Below, one piece after another: positions 33,879 through 43,251 of a DNA stretch of 64,000 nt. Source of the stretch: Streptomyces flaveus (GTDB lineage: Bacteria; Actinomycetota; Actinomycetes; Streptomycetales; Streptomycetaceae). The notes below the pieces were generated by a model. It searched no databases. It was not told the DNA's origin and was given only the letters and a program-made list of their open reading frames with translations. The stretch spans positions 249,349-313,348 of the forward strand of contig NZ_BMPQ01000001.1 in assembly GCF_014647675.1 (NCBI RefSeq), given 5' to 3'. Position numbers and translations under genes: made by a program. Position 1 is the first letter of the stretch; the number at the start of each line of letters is the position of its first letter.

Positions 33879-36458
33879 GTGCCTGGCACAAACCTGACCC
33901 GTGAAGAGGCGCAGCAGCGGGCGAAGCTGCTCACCGTTGACTCGTACGAGATCGATCTCGACCTCTCCGGCGCGCAGGAGGGAGGCACCTTCCGGTCCGT
34001 GACCACCGTGCGCTTCGACTCGGTCGAGAACGGCGCGCAGTCCTTCATCGATCTGGTGGCCCCGACCGTCCACGAGATCACCCTCAACGGCGACCACCTC
34101 GATGCGGACGAGGTCTTCAAGGACTCGCGTATCGCACTCCCGGGCATCCTCGATGGCCGCAACATCCTGCGGGTCGTCGCCGACTGCGCGTACACCAACA
34201 CCGGTGAGGGACTGCACCGGTTCGTCGACCCCGTCGACCAACAGGCCTACCTCTACACGCAGTTCGAGGTCCCGGACGCCCGCCGCGTGTTCGCGTCCTT
34301 CGAGCAGCCCGATCTGAAGGCCACCTTCCAGTTCACCGTGAAGGCGCCCACCGGCTGGACCGTCATCTCCAACTCGCCGACGCCCGAGCCCAAGTACGAC
34401 ATCTGGATCTTCGAGCCGACGCCGAGGATCTCCTCGTACATCACCGCGCTGATCGTCGGCCCGTACCACAGCGTCCACAGCGTGTACGAGAAGGACGGGC
34501 AGACCGTCCCGCTCGGCATCTACTGCCGGCCCTCCCTCGCCGAGTACCTGGACTCGGACGCGATCTTCGAGGTCACGCGGCAGGGCTTCGAGTGGTTCCA
34601 GGAGAAGTTCGACTACGCGTACCCGTTCAAGAAGTACGACCAGCTCTTCGTGCCGGAGTTCAACGCGGGCGCGATGGAGAACGCGGGTGCGGTCACCCTC
34701 CGCGACCAGTACGTCTTCCGGTCGAAGGTGACGGACGCGGCGTACGAGATGCGCGCCTCGACGATCCTGCACGAGCTGGCGCACATGTGGTTCGGCGACC
34801 TCGTGACCATGGAGTGGTGGAACGACCTGTGGCTGAACGAGTCGTTCGCCACCTACGCCGAGGCCGCCTGCCAGGCGCACCACCCCGACAGCCGGTGGCC
34901 GCACTCGTGGACCACCTTCGCCAATCAGATGAAGACCTGGGCTTACCGCCAGGACCAGCTTCCCTCCACGCACCCGATCATGGCCGAGATCCGCGACCTG
35001 GACGACGTGCTCGTCAACTTCGACGGCATCACGTACGCCAAGGGCGCGAGCGTGCTGAAGCAGCTCGTCGCGTACGTCGGGATGGACGAGTTCTTCCGGG
35101 GCGTGCAGGCGTACTTCAAGGCGCACGCGTACGGGAACACGCGGCTGTCCGACCTTCTCGGCGCGCTGGAGGAGACCAGCGGGCGTGACCTGGGGAACTG
35201 GTCCGAGAAGTGGCTCCAGACCGCCGGTATCAACATCCTCCGTCCCGAGATCGAGACCGACGCGGACGGCGTCATCACCTCCTTCGCCATCCGCCAGGAG
35301 GCGCCGGCGCTGCCCGCGGGCGCGAAGGGTGAGTCGACGCTGCGCCCGCACCGCATCGCGATCGGCTTCTACGACCTCGACGACGACAGCGGCAAGTTGC
35401 TGCGCGATGAGCGTGTCGAGCTGGACGTCGACGGTGAACTGACCGCCGTTCCGCAGCTGGTGGGCAAGCGCCGCCCGGCCGTCGTACTGCTCAACGACGA
35501 CGACCTCTCGTACGCGAAGGTCCGCCTCGACGAGCAGTCGCTGGCCTTCGTCACGGAGCACCTGGGCGACTTCGAGGCGTCCCTCCCCCGCGCCCTGTGC
35601 TGGGCCTCGGCCTGGGACATGACGCGTGACGCGGAGCTCGCCACCCGTGACTACCTCTCGCTGGTGCTGTCCGGCATCGGCAAGGAGTCCGACATCGGCG
35701 TGGTGCAGTCGCTGCACCGCCAGGTGAAGCTGGCCCTCGACCTGTACGCGGACCCGGCCTGGCGCGAGAGTGGCCTGACCCGCTGGACCGTGGCCGCGCT
35801 CGAGCACCTGCGCGCGGCCGAGCCCGGCAGCGACCACCAGCTGGCCTGGGCGCGCGCCTTCGCGGCGACGGCCCGTACGCCCGAGCAGCTGGATCTCCTG
35901 GAGGGGCTGCTCAGCGGCAGCGAGACCGTCGAGGGGCTGGCCGTGGACACCGAGCTGCGCTGGACCTTCGTGCAGCGGCTCGCCGTGACGGGCCGGTTCG
36001 ACGAGGCGGAGATCACCGCCGAGTACGAGCGGGACAAGACGGACGCCGGTGAGCGCTACGCGACGACCGCGCGGGCCGCCCGTCCGACCGAGGCGGCGAA
36101 GGCGGAGGCCTGGGCCTCGGTCGTCGAGTCCGACAAGCTGCCGAACGCCGTCCAGGAAGCGGTGATCGGCGGCTTCGTGCAGACCGACCAGCGCGAACTG
36201 CTCGCCCCGTACACGGAGAAGTTCTTCGCGGCGGTCAAGGACGTCTGGGAGTCCCGCTCCCACGAGATGGCCCAGCAGATCGCGGTCGGCCTCTACCCGT
36301 CCATCCAGGTCTCCCAGGACACCCTGGACAAGACGGACGCCTGGCTCGCGTCCGCCGAGCCCAACGCGGCGCTGCGCCGGCTGGTCTCGGAGTCTCGCTC
36401 GGGCGTGGAGCGTGCGCTGAAGGCGCAGGCGGCGGACGCGGCTTCCGCGCAGGAGTAG
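33879..36458 (+). CDS. pepN: Aminopeptidase N, M1 family (copy 2)
   Basis: The 859-residue cytosolic zinc aminopeptidase has GAMEN at 264-268, HELAH at 298-302 and E321 in LWLNESFAT as third zinc ligand. It is full length. GAGGAG precedes the GTG at 33879, which aligns with the start of copy 1 (PGTNLTREEAQQRA against PGENLSRDEARERA). The two copies share long identical stretches around the active site (MWFGDLVTMEWW; FDGITYAKGASVLKQLVAYV) but differ much in the C-terminal half. Confidence 0.96.
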   Translation: MPGTNLTREEAQQRAKLLTVDSYEIDLDLSGAQEGGTFRSVTTVRFDSVENGAQSFIDLVAPTVHEITLNGDHLDADEVFKDSRIALPGILDGRNILRVVADCAYTNTGEGLHRFVDPVDQQAYLYTQFEVPDARRVFASFEQPDLKATFQFTVKAPTGWTVISNSPTPEPKYDIWIFEPTPRISSYITALIVGPYHSVHSVYEKDGQTVPLGIYCRPSLAEYLDSDAIFEVTRQGFEWFQEKFDYAYPFKKYDQLFVPEFNAGAMENAGAVTLRDQYVFRSKVTDAAYEMRASTILHELAHMWFGDLVTMEWWNDLWLNESFATYAEAACQAHHPDSRWPHSWTTFANQMKTWAYRQDQLPSTHPIMAEIRDLDDVLVNFDGITYAKGASVLKQLVAYVGMDEFFRGVQAYFKAHAYGNTRLSDLLGALEETSGRDLGNWSEKWLQTAGINILRPEIETDADGVITSFAIRQEAPALPAGAKGESTLRPHRIAIGFYDLDDDSGKLLRDERVELDVDGELTAVPQLVGKRRPAVVLLNDDDLSYAKVRLDEQSLAFVTEHLGDFEASLPRALCWASAWDMTRDAELATRDYLSLVLSGIGKESDIGVVQSLHRQVKLALDLYADPAWRESGLTRWTVAALEHLRAAEPGSDHQLAWARAFAATARTPEQLDLLEGLLSGSETVEGLAVDTELRWTFVQRLAVTGRFDEAEITAEYERDKTDAGERYATTARAARPTEAAKAEAWASVVESDKLPNAVQEAVIGGFVQTDQRELLAPYTEKFFAAVKDVWESRSHEMAQQIAVGLYPSIQVSQDTLDKTDAWLASAEPNAALRRLVSESRSGVERALKAQAADAASAQE

Positions 36459-36481
36459 TAGCAGTAGTCCGTACGCGGTTG

Positions 36482-36510
36482 GGGGCGCCCGGTGTCGTAC
36501 CGGGCGCCCC
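36482..36510. terminator. Terminator between pepN copy 2 and the M14 gene
   Basis: GGGGCGCCCGGT pairs perfectly with ACCGGGCGCCCC around GTCGT, followed by TTTC. The M14 stop codon lies 3 bases further on the other strand. Confidence 0.82.
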
Positions 36511-36512
36511 TT

Positions 36513-37778
36513 TCACGTCTCCAGGAGCTGCCCTGCCAGCCGGAGCATGGTGCGGGTGTGCAGCGCGGTCTGACGGTGGACCGGCACCCAGCGGGCGTCG
36601 AAGGTGGCGTCCAGTTCGCGGCTCCAGTCGCTCACCAGGAAGTCGAGGGCCTTGATGGCGGCCGTACCCGTCGCCGCCTCGACGAAGGCACCCCGCATCA
36701 TCGCCGCCGCGCGCAGCGGGATGATGCGGGCCGCGATGCCGAGGGAGACGGAGTTGCCGACGGTGGTGGCGAGTCCGGCGTCGCCGAGGCCCCGGGCGTC
36801 ATGCGTGGTCCAGGTGTCGACCACGCCGGGGCTGATGTCCATGAGCTCGCGGGCGGCCGTGTAGAACGGCAGCCGGGCGGGGTCCCGGGGCGGCCGGTCG
36901 GCCAACGGGCCGAGTACTTCCTCCAGTTGCTTGGAACGGCTGAGCAGGAGCTCCGAGGCGCGGTCGATCTCCCGTCCGGGGTCGGCGACGCGGCTCGGGT
37001 CGCTCACGGCCGCCACGCTCCACAGGGGCGCCTCGACGACGGCCGACACGGTGCCGTGCCGCAACGGGTACGTCCAGGTGGAACGGGAGGTGTAGCCGGA
37101 CGGGTCGCGTTCGTCGGCCGGGCTGCCGTCGGGTCGTACGAGCACGCCGGGGCTGTCGACGAACCAACCCATACCGTCGAACGGCCGGTGTTCCAGGGGT
37201 ATTTCGAGTTCCGCCACTACGGCACGGAAGGCGTCCGGTGCGCCGGGCACGGGACGGGTGAGTTGCAGGAACGATCCGCCTGCTTCGACCCCGTGCAGCG
37301 AGAACTGCACGACGGGACACAGCTCGTCGAGGAGCCGGGTGAGCGCACGGGACTCCGGCAGGGCCGGACGCGGATCGGCCTCGACGGGCGGAAACTCCGG
37401 CTGCCCGGCGAAGGCGGGCCGGTAGAAGCCCCGGTAGTACTCCTCCAGCGTGGGCCGCTCGGCGAACCGGCGCTCGGCGAGGGCGGCGCCGTCCGGATCC
37501 AGGCAGAGCAGGAAGTGCCAGGTGCAGTCCCACTCTTCGAGGACACGGGGGTCGCGTACGAACTCCTCGGCAAGGGCGAGCGCGGACATCCCGCCCACGG
37601 GCTCATTGGCATGCGCCCCGGCCACGGTGAGCACCTGCCGCTCGCCACGCCCGACGGACAGCACCCAGAGCGGCCGCCCGGCCCGCGACTCCTCGACGCT
37701 CCGCATCCGCACCACCCCGGGACGGGCCACCACCATCGCCCGCGCCGCCCGCGTCAGCTCGTCGACAGTGAGGATCAC
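36513..37778 (-). CDS. M14-family zinc carboxypeptidase-like protein
   Basis: The 421-residue protein has zinc ligands H56 and E59 in VAGAHANEPVGG and H162 in FSLHGVEAGG. The likely catalytic glutamate is in SAVVEAPLWSV. It lacks a signal peptide, so it probably works inside the cell. An extra C-terminal helical domain of about 120 residues (from REIDRASELLLSRSKQLEEV) is not part of the M14 core. Peptide or amidated substrates are possible. The convergent pepN suggests peptide breakdown, but only by proximity. Confidence 0.82.
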   Translation of the reverse strand: MILTVDELTRAARAMVVARPGVVRMRSVEESRAGRPLWVLSVGRGERQVLTVAGAHANEPVGGMSALALAEEFVRDPRVLEEWDCTWHFLLCLDPDGAALAERRFAERPTLEEYYRGFYRPAFAGQPEFPPVEADPRPALPESRALTRLLDELCPVVQFSLHGVEAGGSFLQLTRPVPGAPDAFRAVVAELEIPLEHRPFDGMGWFVDSPGVLVRPDGSPADERDPSGYTSRSTWTYPLRHGTVSAVVEAPLWSVAAVSDPSRVADPGREIDRASELLLSRSKQLEEVLGPLADRPPRDPARLPFYTAARELMDISPGVVDTWTTHDARGLGDAGLATTVGNSVSLGIAARIIPLRAAAMMRGAFVEAATGTAAIKALDFLVSDWSRELDATFDARWVPVHRQTALHTRTMLRLAGQLLET

Positions 37779-37826
37779 GCCCCCAACTCCTCACTTCCGC
37801 ACGGATGTCGAGCGTTCATGACGGCC

Positions 37827-37872
37827 GCTGGGGGTCCCCCCGCTCGAGCGAAGTCGAGAGTGGGGGGAGGTC
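37827..37872. repeat. Dispersed intergenic repeat, copy C (short)
   Basis: GCTGGGGGTCCCCCCGCTCG, then AGCGAAGTCGAGAGTGGGGGG, is the reverse complement of part of copy A and folds as a long hairpin. It lies just upstream of the M14 gene, on the 3' side of the exporter gene. Confidence 0.55.
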
Positions 37873-37916
37873 CGAGGCCACCGCCTCGTCAAGGCTCAAG
37901 GTGCCGGGTCAGGGAG

Positions 37917-38894
37917 TCAAGGGCGCGGTGCGGGGGAGCGGAGGGGTCGTTGGGGCTGGTGCGACGCAAGCACCGAGCCACTCGGGGACACTCCCACTCG
38001 CTCGCGGACCTTCGTACGCGGCCCGAGCTGACCCGCCACCGTCGCCGCGAACGCCAGCGCCATGCCCGCCAGTTGTACGGGACCGAGCGACTGACCGAGC
38101 GCGGCCCAGCCGACGACGGCCGCGGTCAGCGGTGAGAGCGGGCCGAGGAAGGTGACCTGGGTGGCGGCGAGGCGGCCTATGCCGCGGAACCAGAGCCAGT
38201 ACGCCACCGCCGTGTTGGCCAGCGCGAGATAGAGGTAGCCGCCGATCGCCCGGCCGTCGAGCGCGGGCGGCGCCCCCTCGACGAGCAACGCCACCGGCGC
38301 GATCAGCAGGCCGCCCGCGGTCAACTGCCAGCCGGTGAGCGCCAACGGGCCCACGCCCTCCGGCCGCCCCCACCTCTTGGTGAGCACCGTCCCGGCGGAC
38401 ATCGACGCGGTCGCGGCGAGCGCCGCCGCGACCCCTATGACGTCCAGCGCACCCGTCGCCTTGAGCACGACGAGGCTGACGCCGAGGGCCGCCGCGATGC
38501 CGGTGAGGAGCGTACGGACGGTCGGGCGCTCGCCGAGCAGGACCGCCGCGAGGCCCGCGACGAACAGCGGGCCGACGGAGCCGACGACCGCCGCCAGGCC
38601 GCCGGGCAGGCGGTACGCGGAGAGGAAGAGCAGCGGGAAGAAGGCGCCGATGTTCAGCGCGCCCAGGGCCGCCGCCTTCCACCACCACACGCCGCTCGGC
38701 AACTTGCGGGCGACGGCGAGCAGCACGAGCCCGGCGGGCAGGGCCCGCACCAGGCCGGTGAACAGGGGGCGGTCGGCCGGCAGGAACTCCGTGGTGACGG
38801 CGTAGGTGGTGCCCCAGGAGAGGGGGGCCAGGGCGGTGAGGGCGATGGTGAGGGGAGCGGCGAGCACGGCGGGGCGAGCGGTGGGGCGGTTCAT
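37917..38894 (-). CDS. EamA/DMT-superfamily exporter
   Basis: The 325-residue protein has about ten transmembrane helices in two EamA repeats (LTALAPLSWGTTYAVTTEFL; LANTAVAYWLWFRGIGRLAA; FLGPLSPLTAAVVGWAALGQ). Such carriers export amino acids, purines or drugs. The tail after helix 10 (RTKVRERVGVSPSGSVLASH) is polar. GGAG lies 7 bases before the ATG at 38894. It is divergent from a MarR regulator with a palindromic operator between them, which suggests it is the regulated target. Confidence 0.88.
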   Translation of the reverse strand: MNRPTARPAVLAAPLTIALTALAPLSWGTTYAVTTEFLPADRPLFTGLVRALPAGLVLLAVARKLPSGVWWWKAAALGALNIGAFFPLLFLSAYRLPGGLAAVVGSVGPLFVAGLAAVLLGERPTVRTLLTGIAAALGVSLVVLKATGALDVIGVAAALAATASMSAGTVLTKRWGRPEGVGPLALTGWQLTAGGLLIAPVALLVEGAPPALDGRAIGGYLYLALANTAVAYWLWFRGIGRLAATQVTFLGPLSPLTAAVVGWAALGQSLGPVQLAGMALAFAATVAGQLGPRTKVRERVGVSPSGSVLASHQPQRPLRSPAPRP

Positions 38895-38960
38895 GACCGG
38901 CTCCAGGGGGGCGGCAGGGCAGCGTGGGTGGCAGGGCAGGCTGAAGCAGCTTGGCCGTAA

Positions 38961-38980
38961 GTAGCTTAGCTCTAAGCTAC
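38961..38980. promoter_or_regulatory. Perfect palindromic MarR operator
   Basis: GTAGCTTAG-CT-CTAAGCTAC is a perfect inverted repeat between the divergent exporter and MarR genes. Further half-sites flank it (AAGCAGCTTGG and CAAGCTAC). Confidence 0.72.
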
Positions 38981-39034
38981 TTTTCGTCAAGCTACTTTCT
39001 TGCGAGCGACCGACCCGGCACGGATACTCGCCCC

Positions 39035-39553
39035 ATGAGCAGCACGCCCAAGACCCCCCGGGACGCCGTCGACGCGATCATCGACCAGTGGGCCGTCGTA
39101 CGGCCCGATCTGGACACGGCCGCGATGGAGGTGTTCGGCCGCGTCTACCGGCTCTCGCGGACGATGGGCGACCGGATGGACAAGGCGTACGCCCGGTTCG
39201 GGATCTCGCGTGGCGAGTTCGACGTACTCGCCGCGCTCCGGCGGTCCGGCGCCCCGTACACCCTCTCGCCCCGCCGGCTCTCGGACACGCTGATGCTGAC
39301 CACCGGAGGCATGACGGGGCGGCTCGACAAGCTGGAACGGGCCGGCCTGCTGCGCCGGTCCCCCGACCCCCACGACCGCCGGGCCCTCCATGTCACCCTC
39401 ACGAACAAGGGCCTGGCGATGATCGACGACGCGGTCGAGGCCGGGCTCGCCCTCCAGACGGAGGCGCTGTCGGCGCTCGACGAAGAACAGGCCGGCCAAC
39501 TGGCCGACCTGTTGCGTCAGTTGCTCGCGGGCACGGTCAGCCCACGGCCTTAG
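39035..39553 (+). CDS. MarR-family transcriptional regulator
   Basis: The 172-residue winged-helix protein has GISRGEFDVLAALRRSGAPY, recognition helix region LTTGGMTGRLDKLERAGLLR and wing RSPDPHDRRALHVTLT. The C-terminal dimerisation helix is present. It probably represses the divergent exporter and itself through the palindrome at 38961-38980, with release by the exported compound. It is convergent with the next gene, 19 bases apart. Confidence 0.92.
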   Translation: MSSTPKTPRDAVDAIIDQWAVVRPDLDTAAMEVFGRVYRLSRTMGDRMDKAYARFGISRGEFDVLAALRRSGAPYTLSPRRLSDTLMLTTGGMTGRLDKLERAGLLRRSPDPHDRRALHVTLTNKGLAMIDDAVEAGLALQTEALSALDEEQAGQLADLLRQLLAGTVSPRP

Positions 39554-39572
39554 CCATCGAAGAGGACCGAGG

Positions 39573-39869
39573 TCAGGAGGCCTGCACCTGGTCCTCGCCC
39601 TGCATCCTGCCCTGCGCCTTGCCCCCGGGCTTCGGCTTCGGCTGCCGGTCCGTCGACTTGTCCAGGACCATGGTCAGCCCGGCGATGACCGCGAAGAGCG
39701 CGATCGGCGCCACGACAAAGAGGCCCAGCGTCTCGACGACGCTCAGGCCCGGGCCGGGGTCGTCGCCGTCGTCGCGGGCCAGCGCGAGGGCGGGGGACGA
39801 CATGAGCAGCATCATCAGCGTCGTACCGGCTGCCACGGCGCCGGCTCGCAGGGCGTTCTTCTTGTCCAC
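39573..39869 (-). CDS. Small membrane protein, unknown
   Basis: The 98-residue protein starts DKKNALRAGAVAAGTTLMML and has a first hydrophobic stretch ending PALALA that looks like a signal peptide. A short Asp/Pro-rich loop, a transmembrane helix (LGLFVVAPIALFAVIAGLTM) and a basic Lys/Pro tail follow. The family was not recognised; similar small proteins are widespread in Streptomyces. Confidence 0.7.
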   Translation of the reverse strand: MDKKNALRAGAVAAGTTLMMLLMSSPALALARDDGDDPGPGLSVVETLGLFVVAPIALFAVIAGLTMVLDKSTDRQPKPKPGGKAQGRMQGEDQVQAS

Positions 39870-39997
39870 GGGGCCACGGTAACGAACGGTTCGGGTGGGC
39901 GCTTGCGCGGGGTGCCCGTCGGGGGGTTTCTTTCCCCAAGCCCGCCCCTTCCCGAAACGGGGAGCTGCGCCCCCGGGCCCCCGCCAGGGGGTGGTGG

Positions 39998-40080
39998 GTG
40001 ACAGTTGTGTCGCGGCTGCGGGTGCTTCATGGCTGGTCGCGCAGTTCCCCGCGCCCCTGACGGGGCGCTTGCCGGGCCCC
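39998..40080. repeat. Dispersed intergenic repeat, copy D
   Basis: The copy contains GACAGTTGTGTCGCGGCTGC, GGGTGCTTCATGGCTGGTCG and CGCAGTTCCCCGCGCCCCTG, then ACGGGGCG. The CTGGTCGCGCAGTTCCCCGC module is shared with copy E in opposite orientation. Confidence 0.6.
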
Positions 40081-40084
40081 GCTC

Positions 40085-42220
40085 TCACGCAGCGCCCGGT
40101 ACGCGTCCCCGCACCACATCCAGCAGCGCGTGCAGCCTTGGCGAAGCAGCCAGTTCCTCCAGCGTTACCGGGCGGCCCTCCGCGTCGGCGATCGGGAGGC
40201 GCCAGTTCGGGTACTGGTCCCAGGTGCCGGGGACGTTCTGGGGGCGGCGGTCGCCGACCGTGTCCGGGAGCCAGATGCCGATCATGCGGGCCGGGGTGCG
40301 GAGCAGGAAGCGGTGGACGGCCTGGATCTCGGCTTCCTCCGAGACGGCGGTTCCGCCGCCCAGGCCGTCGAGGAGGCCGAGGCGGGCGAGCAGGGTCAGC
40401 CACTCCCCCGCGTCCGCGGCGGCCTCGGCGCGTTCCTCCTCCAAGGGGCGGGTCAACAGGCCCAGGCTGTCGCGGAGTTCGACGTGGTCGCCGGTGAGGC
40501 GGGCCGCGGTGGGCGGCAGGTCGTGGGTGGTGGCGGTGGCGAGGCAGTCGGCACGCCAGCGTTCCGGCGGCAGGGGCAGACCGTCGCCCTCCCAGTCGCG
40601 CTCGAACCACAGCACGGACGTGCCGAGCACGCCTCGCTCGTGCAGCGTGTCGCGGACGCCCGGTTCGACGGTGCCGAGGTCCTCGCCGATCACCAGCGCT
40701 CCGGCGCGCGAGGCCTCCAGTACGAGAATCGCGAGCATGGCCTCGGCGTCGTAACGGACGTACGTCCCTTCCGTCGGCGCCTCGCCCTGCGGAACCCACC
40801 AGAGCCGGAACAGGCCCATGACGTGGTCGATGCGCAGGGCGCCTGCGTACCGGAACAGGGCGCGCAGCAAGCGGCGGTAGGGGGCGTAGCCGGAGTCGGC
40901 GAGCCGGTCGGGGCGCCAGGGGGGCAGGCCCCAGTCCTGGCCGCGGGCGTTGAAGGCGTCGGGGGGCGCGCCGACGGACATGCCCGCCGCGAAGTACTCC
41001 TGTTGCGCCCAGGCGTCGGCGCCGCCGGGATGCACTCCGACCGCGAGGTCGTGCACGAGTCCGACGGGCATGCCCGCGTCGCGCGCGCTGCGCTGGGCGG
41101 TGGCGAGCTGGCTGTCGGTGAGCCAGACGAGACGGCTGTGGAAGTCGATGCGGTCGATCAACTCGGCCCGGGCGCGGGCGGTTTCGGGCGAGCGGGGATC
41201 ACGCAGGCCGGCCGGCCAGTTGTGCCAGTCGGAGCCATATCTCTCCGCGAGCGCGCACCAGGTGGCGTGGTCCTCGAGGGCCTCGCCCTCCTCGGCGAGG
41301 AAGTCGCAGTAGGCGGCGCGCCGTCCGGGCCCGAGCGGCACATCGCGTACGAGTTCCAGGGCTTCGCGCTTGAGTGCCCATACGGCGTCGCGGTCGATCA
41401 ACGCGCCTTTGTGGAGCACGGATTCACGCAGCCGGTCGGCCCGCTCCAGCAGCGTACGAACCCGGTCGCGGTCCTCGACGTACGCGAATTCCGGGATGTC
41501 CTCGACGCGCAGATGCACCGGATCGGGGAAGCGGCGTGAGGAGGGGCGGTACGGGGAGGGGTCGGTGGGCTCACCCGGCACGGCCACGTGCAGGGGGTTG
41601 AGCTGCACGAATCCGGCGCCGAGCGCCCGCCCCGCCCAGGCCGTCAGCTCGGCGAGGTCTCCGAGGTCGCCCATCCCCCAGGAGCGGCGGGAGAGGAGGG
41701 AGTAGAGCTGGACGAGCAGTCCGTACGTACGTCCCGGGGGCGCCGGCAGCCGGGAGGGGGCGACCACGAGGTGGGCGCGGGCGGTGCGGCCGTCGGGGGC
41801 GGTGGCCTCCAGCTCATGGATGCCGTACGGGAGTTGCTCGGCCGAGGCGCGGGTCTCGCCCTGCTCGGTACGGATCCGCAGGCGGGTGCCCGCGGGCAGT
41901 GCGGTGAGCGCGGCCGGCAGCGGGCCGCCCGGGCGCCCGGCCCGGGCGGTGGGCGCGGGGTCGTCCGCCGCGGGTTCCCGGTCGCCGCTCACGGCCGGGG
42001 CCCCGCCCCAGCACACCACCGTCGGCGGCAGCAGCCGCTCCCGCAGCTCCGTCTCGCGGGCCGCGAGCGACCTCTGGACGGCGTCCGGAGTCCGGGCGTC
42101 CACGCCCAGCGCGCCGAGGACGGCGATCACCGCCGAGTCCGAGGCCTCGACCGTACGGTCCGGGGACGGGCTGTAGGAGGTGGCGACGCCGTGCAACGCG
42201 GCGAGCCGGGACAGCGGCAT
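40085..42220 (-). CDS. malQ: 4-alpha-glucanotransferase (amylomaltase, GH77)
   Basis: The 711-residue enzyme transfers alpha-1,4-glucan segments between maltodextrins. The nucleophile D465 is in LRIDHVMGLFRLWW and the acid/base E513 in VIGEDLGTVEPG; the third carboxylate is in ATTHDLPPTAARLTG. The N-terminal extension of about 160 residues is usual in actinobacterial enzymes. Its ATG shares a base with the stop of the small upstream gene (TGATG), indicating coupled translation. No maltodextrin phosphorylase or transporter is adjacent. Confidence 0.94.
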   Translation of the reverse strand: MPLSRLAALHGVATSYSPSPDRTVEASDSAVIAVLGALGVDARTPDAVQRSLAARETELRERLLPPTVVCWGGAPAVSGDREPAADDPAPTARAGRPGGPLPAALTALPAGTRLRIRTEQGETRASAEQLPYGIHELEATAPDGRTARAHLVVAPSRLPAPPGRTYGLLVQLYSLLSRRSWGMGDLGDLAELTAWAGRALGAGFVQLNPLHVAVPGEPTDPSPYRPSSRRFPDPVHLRVEDIPEFAYVEDRDRVRTLLERADRLRESVLHKGALIDRDAVWALKREALELVRDVPLGPGRRAAYCDFLAEEGEALEDHATWCALAERYGSDWHNWPAGLRDPRSPETARARAELIDRIDFHSRLVWLTDSQLATAQRSARDAGMPVGLVHDLAVGVHPGGADAWAQQEYFAAGMSVGAPPDAFNARGQDWGLPPWRPDRLADSGYAPYRRLLRALFRYAGALRIDHVMGLFRLWWVPQGEAPTEGTYVRYDAEAMLAILVLEASRAGALVIGEDLGTVEPGVRDTLHERGVLGTSVLWFERDWEGDGLPLPPERWRADCLATATTHDLPPTAARLTGDHVELRDSLGLLTRPLEEERAEAAADAGEWLTLLARLGLLDGLGGGTAVSEEAEIQAVHRFLLRTPARMIGIWLPDTVGDRRPQNVPGTWDQYPNWRLPIADAEGRPVTLEELAASPRLHALLDVVRGRVPGAA

Positions 42221-42504
42221 CAGACCCCCGGGAAGTCCAGGCCTGCGGCGGCGCCCGTGGAGGTGGGCTCGCTCGTCAGGGGGGCGGCGTCGGCGAGGGG
42301 TGGCTCGCTGGTGAGGGGTTCGGCGTCGGGCAGCGGCGGCTCACTGGTCAGCGGAGCCTCGGCGCAGGGGCCCTCGGCACTGAAGGCGCAAAGGTGCAGG
42401 TCGGGGTCGGCGGGCAGGCCCGCCAGGCGTTTGGAGGGGTCCTCCAGGCGGTCTCCGGGGCGTTTGGAGAGGGCCGAGAGCAGAAGCGGTGCCGGTGCGG
42501 CCAC
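42220..42504 (-). CDS. Small repeat protein coupled to malQ
   Basis: The 94-residue protein is of unknown family. AAGGAGG lies 5 bases before the GTG. The C-terminal half is built of three imperfect repeats around PLTSEPP (EAPLTSEPPLPDA, EPLTSEPPLADA, APLTSEPTSTGA), so it is acidic, proline-rich and probably disordered. The N-terminal half has PLLLSALSKRPGDRLEDPSK. Overlap with malQ suggests it sets malQ translation or acts with the enzyme. No secretion signal is convincing. Confidence 0.6.
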   Translation of the reverse strand: MAAPAPLLLSALSKRPGDRLEDPSKRLAGLPADPDLHLCAFSAEGPCAEAPLTSEPPLPDAEPLTSEPPLADAAPLTSEPTSTGAAAGLDFPGV

Positions 42505-42687
42505 GAGGGCCTCCTTGGAGAAGTCGATACTGCGGGGTCAGGGGCCCCATACCCAGCGGGCGCGGACACAGACGTAAACGAGTGGGCAACGTGTTGGTGT
42601 TCACATTCTCTCCCGGATCCGGGGTTACTACCGAGGATCTTTTTGTCAGGCCGAGTCCTGGGCGGATTTCCTGCCTGCTATTCACTC

Positions 42688-42709
42688 AGTACATATACCG
42701 GGTACATAC
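42688..42709 (+). promoter_or_regulatory. Promoter/operator of the PadR-ABC operon
   Basis: GTACATA occurs at 42689-42695 and 42702-42708, with the palindromic core TACCGGGTA between. The second copy is placed as a -10 box 10 bases before the ATG, so the mRNA may be leaderless and autorepressed by PadR. Confidence 0.45.
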
Positions 42710-42717
42710 TGGCCCCC

Positions 42718-43251
42718 ATGAGCACCCGCCACATCCTGCTGGGGCTGCTCGCCGGTGGGCCGAGCCATGGCTACGACCTCAAGCGACGGCACGACGAACG
42801 TTTCCCGCAGGCCCGCCCGCTGGCCTACGGGCAGGTCTACACGACCCTGCAACGCCTGGTCCGCGACGGCCTCGCCGAGGTCGACGGCACCGATTCCGCC
42901 GGCGGCCCGGAGCGGACGCGGTACCGGTCGACCGACGAAGGAGCACGTGAACTGGCCAAGTGGGCGGGCGAGATCACACCGCCCGCCCCCTTCGTGACGA
43001 ACGAGATCTTCGCCAAGGTCGTCTGCGCGATCCTCGCCTCGACGGAACCGGCCGACTATCTGCGCGCCCAGCGCGCCGCACACATGGAGCGGATGCGGCA
43101 GCTCACGGCGGTCAAGACCGCCACGGGCACCGATCTCGCGACGGTCCTGTCGGCCGACTACGCCCTGTCTCATCTCGACGCCGACCTGCGCTGGATGAAC
43201 ACCACCGCCGCCCGGCTCACCACACTGACCGCGGAGGTCGACGCAGCATGA
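42718..43251 (+). CDS. PadR-family transcriptional regulator
   Basis: The 177-residue protein has an N-terminal winged helix (ILLGLLAGGPSHGYDLKRRH; GQVYTTLQRLVRDGLAEVDG) and a C-terminal helical PadR dimer domain. It is first in a three-gene operon: its stop overlaps the start of the ABC ATPase gene by four bases. It probably senses a toxic compound and controls the exporter encoded after it. Confidence 0.92.
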   Translation: MSTRHILLGLLAGGPSHGYDLKRRHDERFPQARPLAYGQVYTTLQRLVRDGLAEVDGTDSAGGPERTRYRSTDEGARELAKWAGEITPPAPFVTNEIFAKVVCAILASTEPADYLRAQRAAHMERMRQLTAVKTATGTDLATVLSADYALSHLDADLRWMNTTAARLTTLTAEVDAA

